Below, piece by piece: positions 52,236-61,326 of a DNA stretch of 64,000 bases. This DNA comes from Neisseria perflava (GTDB lineage Bacteria; Pseudomonadota; Gammaproteobacteria; Burkholderiales; Neisseriaceae), in contig NZ_CP079818.1 of NCBI RefSeq assembly GCF_019334725.1, forward strand, positions 2,046,001-2,110,000. The letters run 5' to 3'. Every line of letters starts with the position of its first letter. The first letter of the stretch is position 1. The position numbers and the translations under genes are program-made. Below the pieces are notes generated by a model, which searched no databases, was not told the DNA's origin, and was given only the letters and a program-made list of their open reading frames with translations.

Positions 52236-53243
52236 ATGCAAAAAATTCCAGAATTGGTCTGCCCCGCCGGCAACCTGCCTGCACTGAAAACCGCTGTGGA
52301 CAACGGTGCGGACACGGTTTACATGGGTTTGAAAGATGCGACCAATGCACGAAACTTTCCGGGACTGAATTTCGATATGAAATCGGCACGGGAAGGCGTA
52401 GCTTACGCCCATGCGCGCGGACGCAATGTACTGATGGCCATCAATACATTCGCACAAGCCGGCCAAGTGGAGCGTTGGCACGCTGCTGTGGATACGGCGG
52501 CGGATTTGGGGGCCGATGCGATTATTGTTGCCGACCCCGCCATCATGGCGTATGCGGCAGACAAACATCCGAATTTACGCCTGCATATGTCGGTACAAGG
52601 TTCGGCCACCAATTACGAAGCCATCAATATGATGAAAGAGCTGTTCGGCATCCGTCGTGCCGTTTTGCCGCGCGTGCTGACCATCGATCAGGTCAAACAT
52701 GTGATTGACAATACTGATGTGGAAATTGAAGTCTTTGGTTTCGGCAGTTTGTGTGTGATGGTGGAAGGCCGTTGCATCTTGTCGAGCTATGCAACAGGCG
52801 AATCGCCCAATATGCAAGGTGTCTGCTCTCCGGCAAAATCCGTCCGCTGGGAACAACTGCCCGACCGCATGAACGTACGTTTAAACCAGGTATTGATAGA
52901 CCAATACAAACCCAATGAACCGGCAGGTTATCCAACCTTGTGCAAAGGCCGCTTTGAAGTCAATGATGAGACCTACTATGCTTTGGAAGAACCGACCAGC
53001 CTAAATGTTTTGGAAATGTTGCCCGAACTCATCAAAATCGGTGTATCCGCCATCAAAATCGAGGGACGCCAACGCAGTCCGATGTATACGGCGCAAGTAA
53101 CCAAATCCCTGCGCCAAGCACTGGATGCAGCCGCAGCCGACCCGTCTCATTTCAAAGTCAATCCGTCCTGGAACAATGCCTTGAGCAAAGTTTCAGAAGG
53201 TCATCAGACAACTTTGGGCGCATACAACCGCCCATGGAAATAA
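52236..53243 (+). CDS. ubiU: UbiU, O2-independent ubiquinone hydroxylation protein (U32 family)
   Basis: 335 residues. Peptidase-U32-type fold, starting MQKIPELVCPAGNLPALK. Four cysteines at 173, 180, 197 and 236 have the same spacing as the [4Fe-4S] ligands of E. coli UbiU (169, 176, 193, 232). With UbiV it hydroxylates the quinone ring using prephenate as oxygen source. GACGAGGAAC precedes the ATG. It is the first gene of a three-gene operon under a putative FNR site. The old label of collagenase-like protease should not be used. Confidence 0.93.
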   Translation: MQKIPELVCPAGNLPALKTAVDNGADTVYMGLKDATNARNFPGLNFDMKSAREGVAYAHARGRNVLMAINTFAQAGQVERWHAAVDTAADLGADAIIVADPAIMAYAADKHPNLRLHMSVQGSATNYEAINMMKELFGIRRAVLPRVLTIDQVKHVIDNTDVEIEVFGFGSLCVMVEGRCILSSYATGESPNMQGVCSPAKSVRWEQLPDRMNVRLNQVLIDQYKPNEPAGYPTLCKGRFEVNDETYYALEEPTSLNVLEMLPELIKIGVSAIKIEGRQRSPMYTAQVTKSLRQALDAAAADPSHFKVNPSWNNALSKVSEGHQTTLGAYNRPWK

Positions 53244-53253
53244 GGGGAAAAAA

Positions 53254-54171
53254 ATGAATTCATTGAAATTGTCGCTGGGCCCTATTTTATTTTTCTGGCA
53301 AAAAGAAGCACTACTGGAATTTTACGTTTCCATGCTGGATACGCCGTTGGACACTGTTTATTTGGGCGAGGTAGTCTGCTCACGCCGTCAGAAAATGCGC
53401 TTTGCTGACTGGTTCGGACTGGCTGAAGACCTGGCAGAAAGCGGTAAGGAGATTATTCTTTCCTCACAAGTCCTGCTCGAAAGTGAATCTGATCTGAAAC
53501 GCCTACGCAAAATTACGGAGCAGGGAAAGTTTAAAGTTGAAGCCAACGACATGGGTGCGGTCAAATTGGCACGCGAACATGGCATCCCATTTGTTGCCGG
53601 TGCAAGCCTGAATATCTACAACGAAACTACTTTGGACGTATTCCGAAAATTAGGGGCATTCCGCTGGATTGCACCGTCCGAGCTGAGCCGCGATAAGGTT
53701 GCCGAAATCATCAAGGCTTCAGACGGCATTGAAACCGAACTCTTCGCTTGGGGTAAAATGCCGCTCGCCTATTCATCACGTTGCTTTACCGCCCGCCATT
53801 ACAATTTGAATAAAGACAGTTGCGAGTTCCGCTGCCTCGACCACGAGCACGGTATGGCCATGAATACGCGCGAAGGCCAGCCGTTTCTCACCATCAACGG
53901 CATCCAAACCATGTCTTACGGCTGCCAAAACCTACTGCCCCACCATGAAGACTTAAATAAAATCGGCGTGAATATGCTCAGACTGTCGCCACAAATGCAC
54001 GGCATGGCTGAAATTATCCAAATTCACCGCAATGTATTGGACGGAAAAGCCACATGGGAAGATGTCCGCCCCGAGTTGGAACGACTGACTACCGGAACAC
54101 TGGTTGACGGCTATTGGCGCGGTCAGCCCGGTATTGAAACCGTGAAGGAGGCATATTATGGCGCTGCCTGA
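53254..54171 (+). CDS. ubiV: UbiV, partner of UbiU (U32 family)
   Basis: 305 residues. The U32 fold with Cys42 and the cluster C177, C190, C194 (SSRCFTARHYN ... CEFRC) corresponds to the four iron-sulphur ligands of UbiV. It forms a complex with UbiU for anaerobic ring hydroxylation. GGGG lies upstream, and the gene is 10 bp after ubiU. It overlaps ubiT by 14 bp. Confidence 0.93.
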   Translation: MNSLKLSLGPILFFWQKEALLEFYVSMLDTPLDTVYLGEVVCSRRQKMRFADWFGLAEDLAESGKEIILSSQVLLESESDLKRLRKITEQGKFKVEANDMGAVKLAREHGIPFVAGASLNIYNETTLDVFRKLGAFRWIAPSELSRDKVAEIIKASDGIETELFAWGKMPLAYSSRCFTARHYNLNKDSCEFRCLDHEHGMAMNTREGQPFLTINGIQTMSYGCQNLLPHHEDLNKIGVNMLRLSPQMHGMAEIIQIHRNVLDGKATWEDVRPELERLTTGTLVDGYWRGQPGIETVKEAYYGAA

Positions 54172-54604
54172 AATCATATTACCCAAATGGATGGCGAAAA
54201 TCGGTACCAAACTTCCCGGCAAACCTCCGCGCTTTGTTTTAGTCTCCGTATTGAATACCATGCTGAAAAAAGGTTTACTGCCTGCCGATATGGAACTTTT
54301 TGCCGGAAGAAAATTCGAAATCGAAGTTTTGGATGCCGGCATTAAAGTGCGGTTTAGTGCCAATACGGAAAAATTCCTGGATGACAACTTCAGCGGTACC
54401 CCCGATCTGAGGCTGGCCGCCAACGGTATAGACTTCATGCGCATGATGATGCGCGAGGAAGATCCCGATACCTTATTTTTCAACCGTAAATTGCAAATTG
54501 AAGGCGATACGGAATTGGGATTAATTACCAAAAACTTACTCGACAGTGTCGAGTGGCCTTTCAGCGAATGGTTCCTGAAACGCAGTACATCCACTTTGGA
54601 TTGA
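54158..54604 (+). CDS. ubiT: UbiT, SCP2-domain ubiquinone synthesis protein
   Basis: 148 residues, an SCP2 lipid-binding domain (VSVLNTMLKKGLLPADMELFAGRKFEIEV-type start; FSANTEKFLDDNFSGTPDLRLAANGIDFMRM). UbiT is thought to carry quinone intermediates under anaerobic conditions. It starts inside the end of ubiV with GGAGG upstream, so it is coupled to it. This completes the ubiUVT set, which in E. coli is needed for anaerobic ubiquinone synthesis. Confidence 0.88.
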   Translation: MALPEIILPKWMAKIGTKLPGKPPRFVLVSVLNTMLKKGLLPADMELFAGRKFEIEVLDAGIKVRFSANTEKFLDDNFSGTPDLRLAANGIDFMRMMMREEDPDTLFFNRKLQIEGDTELGLITKNLLDSVEWPFSEWFLKRSTSTLD

Positions 54605-54630
54605 TTAATTTTGGTTGAAACAAGAACAAA

Positions 54631-54655
54631 GGCCGTCTGAATGTTTCAGACGGCC
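54631..54655. terminator. Inverted DUS pair after ubiT
   Basis: GGCCGTCTGAA and its inverse with a 3-nt loop, between the convergent ubiT and ccoP genes. Confidence 0.85.
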
Positions 54656-54708
54656 TTATATATTTAGTCTCTTTAATATGTCTTTTCTTATCGGCTTTAT
54701 CAAATATA

Positions 54709-54740
54709 AAAAAGCGTACCTTTCTAGGTACGCTTTTTTT
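54709..54740. terminator. Terminator of the cco operon
   Basis: AAAGCGTACC and GGTACGCTTT pair over six bases, with A-run on one side and T-run on the other, so it can act in both directions. It lies 16 bp after the ccoP stop on the minus strand. Confidence 0.85.
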
Positions 54741-54755
54741 CAATCTGACTCAAAA

Positions 54756-56102
54756 TTAGAATTTCGCGCCAGACTCGTTTGCCATAAAGTCTACAGCTGC
54801 TTTAACTTCATCATCGCTCAGGCTGCCATTACCGCCTTTAGCCGGCATAGAATTAAAGCCTTCGATAGCATGTTTGTGCAGAGTGTCTTTACCTTGTTTG
54901 ATGCGAGGAGCCCAGTCTTCTTTTTTACCTACGACAGGAGCACCTGGAATCATACCGCCATGACATGTTTTACAGTTGGCTTCAAAAACAGCTTTGCCAT
55001 CTACCTTAACCGGAGCCGCTTCTGCTTTTTCAGCAGGTTTGGCTTCAGCAGCCGGAGCAGCTTTAGCATCTGAAGCAGCTTTATCGGCAGCAGGAGCTGA
55101 AGCAGCCGCCGGAGCAGAAGCATCGGCAGGTTGAGCTGCAGGAGCAGGCTCGGCTTTTTTAGCAGGAGCTTTTTTACCGTCTTTGTTGGATAAACCCCAA
55201 ACATAGGCGGTCATGATGTGCAGCTTGTCTTTGTCGAGGAAGTGACCCCAAGCAGGCATTTGGCTGCTGCGGCCGTTGGTAATGGTTTCGGTAATCGCTT
55301 TTTGAGTACCGCCCCACAACCATACATCGTCGGTCAGATTCGGGCCGAGGCCTTGGATACCTTGACCTTTGTCGCCGTGACAAGTGAAACAGTTGGCAGG
55401 TGGGCCGCTAAACAGGGCTTTACCGCGTTCTGCACGTTCTTCGTCGTATTGACCTTTAGGTTTAGAAAGAGACATAACATACTGTGTTACGTTTTTCACA
55501 CCTTCTTCACCCAAAGCAGGACCCCATGCAGGCATGGCGGCAGTACGGCCTTTTTCAATGGTTTCCTGAATTTTCTCAGGATCACCACCCCACAACCAGT
55601 CGTCGTCAGTCAGATTTGGGAAGCCTTTAGAGCCTTTGGCATCTGAACCGTGACATTGGATACAGTAGGTATTGAAAAGGTTTTGTGCAATAGCACGGGC
55701 TTCAGGATCTTTAGCCACTTTTTCAATCGGCATATTGGAAAATTTAGCATACACTTTACCGTATTGCTGATTGGCTTTGGCAACTTCTTCTTCATATTGA
55801 CCATGGCTACTCCAGCCCCACAGGCCTTTGTAATCGCCGATACCGGGATACATAATCAGGTAGCCGACGCCAAACAGCCATGTGCAGACATAAAGCCAAA
55901 ACCACCAACGTGGCAGAGGGTTGTTGTACTCCGAAATACCGTCCCACTCATGACCCGTGGTTTTTACTTCTTCGCCTTTTTTAGGGCGTTTCACAACATT
56001 TTGCGAAAGCAGAAGCCAAGCCAGGCCGATGAAGCTGAGCACGACGATAACGGCAATATATATACTCCAGAAACTACTGGTAAATTGGGATGTTGTGTTC
56101 AT
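54756..56102 (-). CDS. ccoP: cbb3 cytochrome c oxidase subunit CcoP, tri-haem form
   Basis: 448 residues. Two membrane helices near the N-terminus (about 12-33 and 66-86), then two c-type haem sites CIQCH (147-151) and CFTCH (238-242), an Ala/Pro/Lys-rich linker (about 305-370), and a third haem site CKTCH (377-381). Most bacterial CcoP have two haems; the third domain is known from Neisseria, and it is cut off by a premature stop in N. meningitidis. Here it is intact. It receives electrons from soluble and membrane cytochromes. The start overlaps the ccoQ stop. Confidence 0.95.
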   Translation of the reverse strand: MNTTSQFTSSFWSIYIAVIVVLSFIGLAWLLLSQNVVKRPKKGEEVKTTGHEWDGISEYNNPLPRWWFWLYVCTWLFGVGYLIMYPGIGDYKGLWGWSSHGQYEEEVAKANQQYGKVYAKFSNMPIEKVAKDPEARAIAQNLFNTYCIQCHGSDAKGSKGFPNLTDDDWLWGGDPEKIQETIEKGRTAAMPAWGPALGEEGVKNVTQYVMSLSKPKGQYDEERAERGKALFSGPPANCFTCHGDKGQGIQGLGPNLTDDVWLWGGTQKAITETITNGRSSQMPAWGHFLDKDKLHIMTAYVWGLSNKDGKKAPAKKAEPAPAAQPADASAPAAASAPAADKAASDAKAAPAAEAKPAEKAEAAPVKVDGKAVFEANCKTCHGGMIPGAPVVGKKEDWAPRIKQGKDTLHKHAIEGFNSMPAKGGNGSLSDDEVKAAVDFMANESGAKF

Positions 56103-56299
56103 TATTTTGCTCCGTGATCACGGACTGACTGAGCTTGATCGTCCTTTTCAGACGGCCTTTGTTCGTCATTATCGAAAATACTGCTGGCTGCATCATCATA
56201 GTTTTTCTTATTGCGTCTATTGAACACAATATAGAGGACTAAAATAAAGCTGATGAATACCCAAACAGTAAAGAGCGAGCGAGCCCAGTTAGCGTCCAT
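56102..56299 (-). CDS. ccoQ: cbb3 oxidase subunit CcoQ
   Basis: 65 residues with one membrane helix (about 8-28, LFTVWVFISFILVLYIVF) followed by a charged tail, the CcoQ layout. It stabilises the cbb3 complex. It shares one base with ccoP and lies 4 bp after ccoO. A DUS encodes part of the tail (RPSEK). Confidence 0.85.
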   Translation of the reverse strand: MDANWARSLFTVWVFISFILVLYIVFNRRNKKNYDDAASSIFDNDEQRPSEKDDQAQSVRDHGAK

Positions 56300-56303
56300 G
56301 ATG

Positions 56304-56915
56304 TTACCTTACGTTTTTCAATGCCAAGCCCAAGCCTTGCAGGTAGGCGATAACAGCGTCCAGCTCTGATTTATTGGCCAGCATTTCAGGTGCTTTGGCA
56401 ATTTCTTCATCGCTGTAAGGTGTACCCACTTTACGCAGGGCTTTCATATGCGCCACAGTTGCCTCGGCATCGACTTTATTGCGTGCGAGCCATGGGAATG
56501 CAGGCATATTGGACTCCGGCACAACGTCGCGCGGGTTCAGCAGGTGGATGCGGTGCCATTCATCGGAATAACGGCCGCCGACACGAGCCAAATCCGGACC
56601 GGTACGTTTAGAACCCCATTGGAACGGATGGTCATAAACAGACTCACCGGCAACGGAGTAGTGGCCGTAACGTTCAGTTTCTGCACGGAATGGACGAATC
56701 ATTTGAGAGTGGCAGTTGTAGCAGCCTTCGCGTACGTAAATATCACGACCGGCCACTTGCAAGGCGTTGTATGGTTTCACGCCTGGCGCAGGTTCAGTAA
56801 CTGCCTTGGAGAAGAACAGCGGGACGGCCTCGATCAGAAGGCCGACGCTGACTACAAGCAGGGTGAATACAATCAGTACACCGACTTTTTCTTCAGCTAA
56901 TTGTTGTAATTTCAT
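56304..56915 (-). CDS. ccoO: cbb3 oxidase subunit CcoO, mono-haem cytochrome c
   Basis: 203 residues. One N-terminal membrane anchor (VGVLIVFTLLVVSVGLLIEAVPLFF) and one haem c site CYNCH (65-69) in YVREGCYNCHSQMIRPF, the conserved CcoO motif. It passes electrons to the catalytic subunit. It lies 24 bp downstream of ccoN in the same operon. Confidence 0.96.
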   Translation of the reverse strand: MKLQQLAEEKVGVLIVFTLLVVSVGLLIEAVPLFFSKAVTEPAPGVKPYNALQVAGRDIYVREGCYNCHSQMIRPFRAETERYGHYSVAGESVYDHPFQWGSKRTGPDLARVGGRYSDEWHRIHLLNPRDVVPESNMPAFPWLARNKVDAEATVAHMKALRKVGTPYSDEEIAKAPEMLANKSELDAVIAYLQGLGLALKNVR

Positions 56916-56939
56916 TTTGGTAGCCTATCTTTCTTATCA

Positions 56940-58373
56940 TTAGTGGTGCTGAGTTTGAGAAACCGCAGGAATCTCAGCATCAACTGCTTTACCACTGATA
57001 GCAGTACGGTAAACGTTATATGCCATGATGCACATACCGCTCAGGTACAGAAGACCGCCGGTGAAACGAATCATGTAGTAAGGCATGGTACGTTTTACAG
57101 ATTCGACAAAGGAATAAGTCAGTGTGCCGTCTTCGTTCAAAGAACCCCACATCAGGCCTTGCATCACACCGGCAATCCACATCGCGGCGATATACAGAAC
57201 CACACCGATGGTTGCAATCCAGAAATGCGCTTCAACCAATTTGGTGCTGTACATTTCGTTTTTACCGAAGAGGCGTGGGATCATGTAGTAAACGGAACCG
57301 ATGGTTACGAAGCCTACCCAACCCAATGCACCGGCATGAACGTGCGCAACAGTCCAGTCAGTATAGTGGCTCAGAGCGTTAACTGTTTTGATAGACATCA
57401 TCGGGCCTTCGAAGGTAGACATACCGTAGAAGGACAGAGATACGATCAAGAATTTCAAAATCGGGTCGGTACGCAGTTTGTCCCATGCACCAGACAGAGT
57501 CATGATACCGTTGATCATACCGCCCCAAGAAGGTGCGAACAGGATCAAAGACAATACCATACCCAAAGATTGAGTCCAGTCAGGCAATGCGGTGTAGTGC
57601 AAGTGGTGTGAACCAGCCCACATATAAGTGAAAATCAAAGCCCAGAAGTGAACAACGGACAAGCGGTAAGAGTAAATAGGACGGCCTGCTTGTTTTGGTA
57701 CGAAATAGTACATCATACCCAAGAAGCCGGCTGTCAGGAAAAAGCCCACCGCATTGTGGCCGTACCACCATTGAACCATCGCATCAATCGCACCTGCGTA
57801 AACCGGGTAAGATTTCATCAAACCGGCAGGGATGCTGATATTATTGACGATGTGCAACAGCGCAACGGCCAAGATAAAGCCGCCGTAGAACCAGTTGGCA
57901 ACGTAAATATGTTTGATTTTACGTTTGGCAATCGTACCGAAGAATACGATGGCGTAGGCAACCCACACCAGCGTAATCAAAATGTCGATAGGCCATTCCA
58001 ACTCGGCGTATTCTTTACCTTGGGTGTAACCCATAGGCAAGCTGATGGCCGCAGCCACGATAACAGCCTGCCAACCCCAGAAGGTAAATGCAGGCAGCCA
58101 ACCGCCAAACAGACGGGTATTACATGTACGTTGAACAACGTAGTATGATGTACCGATCAAACCGCAACCGCCGAATGCAAAAATAACCGCATTGGTGTGC
58201 AGAGGACGCAGGCGACCGAAGTGGAACCAAGGTCCGATATTGGATAAATCGAGGGCCGGAGCAAAAAGCTGGGCAGCGACGATAACGCCGACCAACATGC
58301 CCACAATACCCCAAACTACAGTCATGATGGCGAACTGGCGCACCACTTTGTAGTTATAAGTTTGTGTGTCCAT
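56940..58373 (-). CDS. ccoN: cbb3 oxidase catalytic subunit CcoN
   Basis: 477 residues from the ATG at 58373 (MDTQTYNYKVVRQF), chosen because GGAG lies 6 nt upstream within an earlier in-frame ATG (58385). Twelve membrane helices of a haem-copper oxidase. Visible ligand segments are LRPLHTNAVIFAFGG, the WWYGHNAVGFFLT copper/active-site helix, and HYTDWTVAHVHAGALGWVG. It reduces oxygen with very high affinity, which suits life in low oxygen. Its promoter lies in the 332-bp AT-rich gap 58374-58705. Confidence 0.96.
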   Translation of the reverse strand: MDTQTYNYKVVRQFAIMTVVWGIVGMLVGVIVAAQLFAPALDLSNIGPWFHFGRLRPLHTNAVIFAFGGCGLIGTSYYVVQRTCNTRLFGGWLPAFTFWGWQAVIVAAAISLPMGYTQGKEYAELEWPIDILITLVWVAYAIVFFGTIAKRKIKHIYVANWFYGGFILAVALLHIVNNISIPAGLMKSYPVYAGAIDAMVQWWYGHNAVGFFLTAGFLGMMYYFVPKQAGRPIYSYRLSVVHFWALIFTYMWAGSHHLHYTALPDWTQSLGMVLSLILFAPSWGGMINGIMTLSGAWDKLRTDPILKFLIVSLSFYGMSTFEGPMMSIKTVNALSHYTDWTVAHVHAGALGWVGFVTIGSVYYMIPRLFGKNEMYSTKLVEAHFWIATIGVVLYIAAMWIAGVMQGLMWGSLNEDGTLTYSFVESVKRTMPYYMIRFTGGLLYLSGMCIMAYNVYRTAISGKAVDAEIPAVSQTQHH

Positions 58374-58635
58374 GGAAGTCTCCATAAATTATGGGTATAA
58401 AAAATTTTTATCTCACCCCAACCCCTGCATTTACGAAAAGCGCAATACGGCCAAGGCTCAAATTTTTCTAAATTTAACATAGACACCACAACATGCCAAG
58501 CAAAATTACATTCCACATTGCATAAAATATTTAGTAAGACATAAATTCATTTCTTTTATAATCAATAAATTATTAAAACATACGCATTAAATCAGACGTG
58601 GTATTTTTTCAAGCCCCCTTTTTCATACAGTTTTA

Positions 58636-58649
58636 TTGATATAGATTAA
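58636..58649. promoter_or_regulatory. FNR-like site between ccoN and the M61 peptidase gene
   Basis: TTGATATAGATTAA differs from TTGAT-N4-ATCAA at one position. It lies 263 bp upstream of ccoN. The spacing to a -10 element suits neither gene perfectly (TATTCT on the plus strand is the better of the two). The rest of the gap is AT-rich without other clear signals. Confidence 0.35.
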
Positions 58650-58705
58650 GCCCACCCCTTAAACCCCCTTATTCTTAATAAACTTTAGCAAATTAACCAA
58701 TAGTT

Positions 58706-60457
58706 ATGATTAATTACAAAATTACTCCCAACTTTCTGTCTCATGAATGGCACATCACCTTATCATTCACTCAAACTGATGATTCAGAAACAGAAATCAG
58801 CTTACCCAACTGGGTTCCCGGCAGCTACCTCATCCGTGACTTTGCCCGCCATATCACGCACATCAGCGCGCGCTGCAACGGCAAAGCCCAGCTGCTGACA
58901 CAAACCAGCAAAAACCATTGGCAAACCCCTGCTCTCAGTGGAGAGTGGGAAATTTACTACACTGTTTACGCATTCGACTTATCAGTTCGCGGCTCGTTCC
59001 TCAGCACCGAGCGTGGCTTTTTCGACGGCGCATGCCTATTCTTAAAAGTACACGGACAAGAGGAACAACCGCACCAAGTCGAATTTCCTACCCTGCCACA
59101 CACATGGCAGATAGCCACAACCCTGCCACAAATTTCGGCGACCACTTTTCAGACGGCCTCATATGCCGAGCTTATTGATCACCCTGTTGAAACAGGCATC
59201 ATCGAATTCCTCGACTTTGAAGCACAAGGTATTCCCCACCGTATTGCATTAAGCGGTATCTACCCCGATTTCGACCTCACCCGCTTCCTCGCCGATATTC
59301 AAAAAATCTGCGAAACCGAGTTGGCGATGTTCCCTTCCCCTGCCCCGTTTACCGAATACCTTTTCCTACTACATCTGGGAGACAACCTCTACGGCGGACT
59401 GGAACACATCAGCAGCACCGCCCTACTCGCCGACCGCCACAGTCTGCCATCTTACGATATGGGCGAAGCCGACAAAGCCTATACCGAATTACTCGGTCTA
59501 TTCTCCCATGAATACTTCCACGCATGGAACGTCAAATCCATCAAACCGGCCGTCTTCGCACCTTACAATCTCGACCAAGAAAACTATACCGAGCAACTTT
59601 GGGCATTTGAAGGCATTACCTCCTACTACGACGACCTCTTTCTTGCTAGAAGCAAAACCATCAGCCCCGAAGCCTACCTTACCCTGCTTGCACAAGGCAT
59701 CACACGCGTACAGCAAACACATGGCCGTCTGAAACAAACACTTGCCCAATCCAGTTTCAGCGCATGGGACAAGTTCTACAAACAAGACGAAAACAGCCCC
59801 AACGCCATCGTCAGCTACTATCAAAAAGGCGCACTGGCCGCACTTTGCCTCGACCTCATCATCCGTGAGAAAAGCCAAGGCAAATACACCCTCGACAGCG
59901 TGATGCAGCAACACTATCTCGATTGGTGCAACACCCATCAAGGCATACCCGAAAAACACTGGCAATCCCGTTGCCAAGAAATGACCGGTTTAGATTTAGA
60001 AACCTTCTTTCAGACGGCCTTATACAGTACCGATGATCTTCCGCTCGCAGAATGCCTGCAAAGCGTAGGTGTCAAACTCGACTTTATTCCCCTACCACGC
60101 CAGCACGGCGGAGCATTTGCCACCGAACCCCAATCGGTTGCCCCCGCCAACGATTTGGGCGCACGTTTCAAACAAAACAGCGATCATGCCGTCCTGACTC
60201 ATGTATTTAATGGCGGTAGCGCAGAAAATGCCGGACTCTGCCCGCAAGATAAAATCATCGCCTTAGGCGGCTATGCCTGCAACGACCTTGCAGCGCAGTG
60301 GGGCAAACTGCCTATCGGCACGCGCACCACCATCCATTTCTTCCGCCAAGGCCTATTGCGTGAAACCAGCATCACAGTTCAAGCAGCAGAAGCCAATACT
60401 GCCCTGCTGCACATTACCGATCGCCAAAAACTCGAAAACTGGTTGTACAATCATTAA
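58706..60457 (+). CDS. M61-family metallopeptidase with PDZ domain
   Basis: 583 residues and no signal peptide. N-terminal beta region (SLPNWVPGSYLIRDFARHI is the family signature), catalytic zinc motif HEYFH (His268, Glu269, His272) followed by AWNVKSIKPA, and a C-terminal PDZ domain (about 470-560; GSAENAGLCPQDKIIALGG). The family is the glycyl aminopeptidases; the natural substrates in Neisseria are unknown. A DUS is inside the coding region. It is divergent from ccoN. Confidence 0.9.
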   Translation: MINYKITPNFLSHEWHITLSFTQTDDSETEISLPNWVPGSYLIRDFARHITHISARCNGKAQLLTQTSKNHWQTPALSGEWEIYYTVYAFDLSVRGSFLSTERGFFDGACLFLKVHGQEEQPHQVEFPTLPHTWQIATTLPQISATTFQTASYAELIDHPVETGIIEFLDFEAQGIPHRIALSGIYPDFDLTRFLADIQKICETELAMFPSPAPFTEYLFLLHLGDNLYGGLEHISSTALLADRHSLPSYDMGEADKAYTELLGLFSHEYFHAWNVKSIKPAVFAPYNLDQENYTEQLWAFEGITSYYDDLFLARSKTISPEAYLTLLAQGITRVQQTHGRLKQTLAQSSFSAWDKFYKQDENSPNAIVSYYQKGALAALCLDLIIREKSQGKYTLDSVMQQHYLDWCNTHQGIPEKHWQSRCQEMTGLDLETFFQTALYSTDDLPLAECLQSVGVKLDFIPLPRQHGGAFATEPQSVAPANDLGARFKQNSDHAVLTHVFNGGSAENAGLCPQDKIIALGGYACNDLAAQWGKLPIGTRTTIHFFRQGLLRETSITVQAAEANTALLHITDRQKLENWLYNH

Positions 60458-60535
60458 ATAAAACTTCAAACGGCCTGCCACTTCCTAGGCCGTCTGAAAT
60501 CAACATATCCATTTAATATAAAGAAAGGAAAAACT

Positions 60536-60976
60536 ATGCCTATCCGTAAACTGACCGACACCCTCTATATCGCCCCTCAGCTGACCGAAGCCGACGTCCA
60601 AGAAGCCGTACGTCTCGACATCAAAACCATCATCTGCAATCGCCCGGACGGCGAAGAAGAAAACCAACCGGCTTTTGCCGAAGTACAAAACTGGTTTAAA
60701 GAGGCTGGCATCAACCAATTTTCCCACCAGCCCGTCGTTGCGCCTCAAATCACCGTAGCCGATGTTGCAGCCTTCCAAAATCTGTTGCAACAATCTCCGG
60801 CTCCCATTCTTGCCTTCTGCCGCACCGGCACTCGCTGCTCCCTGCTTTGGGGTTATCATCAAGTGCAACACGGCGCATCTGTAGCCGAAGTAGTTGCCGC
60901 AGCCGAACAGGCAGGCGTCAACCTCAGTAACTTTGAAGCCCGCCTGCAAGAAGCCAAAGATAAAGGTTTGGCTTAA
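60536..60976 (+). CDS. TIGR01244/DUF442-type sulphur transferase or phosphatase-like protein
   Basis: 146 residues. A phosphatase-like fold with the loop FCRTGTRCSLLW (Cys95 and Arg100), and an N-terminal part (DTLYIAPQLTEADVQEA ... KTIICNRPDGEE) typical of the DUF442/TIGR01244 family related to the Blh protein. These are thought to act in sulphur transfer or sulphide detoxification. AAAGGAAAA lies 6 nt before the ATG. A single gene ending at a DUS-pair terminator. Confidence 0.8.
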   Translation: MPIRKLTDTLYIAPQLTEADVQEAVRLDIKTIICNRPDGEEENQPAFAEVQNWFKEAGINQFSHQPVVAPQITVADVAAFQNLLQQSPAPILAFCRTGTRCSLLWGYHQVQHGASVAEVVAAAEQAGVNLSNFEARLQEAKDKGLA

Positions 60977-61017
60977 TACTTTATTTATATACTAAGTAGC
61001 AGCCTTCAAACCAATCA

Positions 61018-61047
61018 GGCCGTCTGAAACCCATTTTTCAGACGGCC
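61018..61047 (+). terminator. Inverted DUS pair after the TIGR01244 gene
   Basis: GGCCGTCTGAAAC and its inverse with a short loop. It begins the 435-bp region 60977-61411, which has a 12-bp direct repeat (TCAAGCCCGAAT, twice) and a palindromic element but no gene that I can support. Confidence 0.85.
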
Positions 61048-61326
61048 TAATGACTTTTATTCACAATCAAACCTTATTTTTAATTTATTTCCACTATCCT
61101 AAAAATATATTTTCTAAATCAAGCCCGAATTGACCTGTATCAATACCCTAACCCTATTTTCATTTATAATGCCTTTCAATGCTTCAGGGTCAAGCCCGAA
61201 TCATCCAGTTTTCCTCTATAAGAGCCAGCTCTCTTATTAAATGATTTTTCTTTCCTCTTGATGTGTGTGTGTTTGGGTGTGGCCGAAAGCCACCCCCTTT
61301 TTTTTATACCTACCCTCTTTAAGGCC

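Noticed and set aside
52236..54171. U32 proteins as collagenase-type proteases
   Set aside because: The cysteine patterns match UbiU and UbiV and ubiT follows, so quinone synthesis is the better call.
61118..61201. 12-bp direct repeat TCAAGCCCGAAT, two copies
   Set aside because: Only two short copies 70 bp apart; not enough for a CRISPR or an attachment site.
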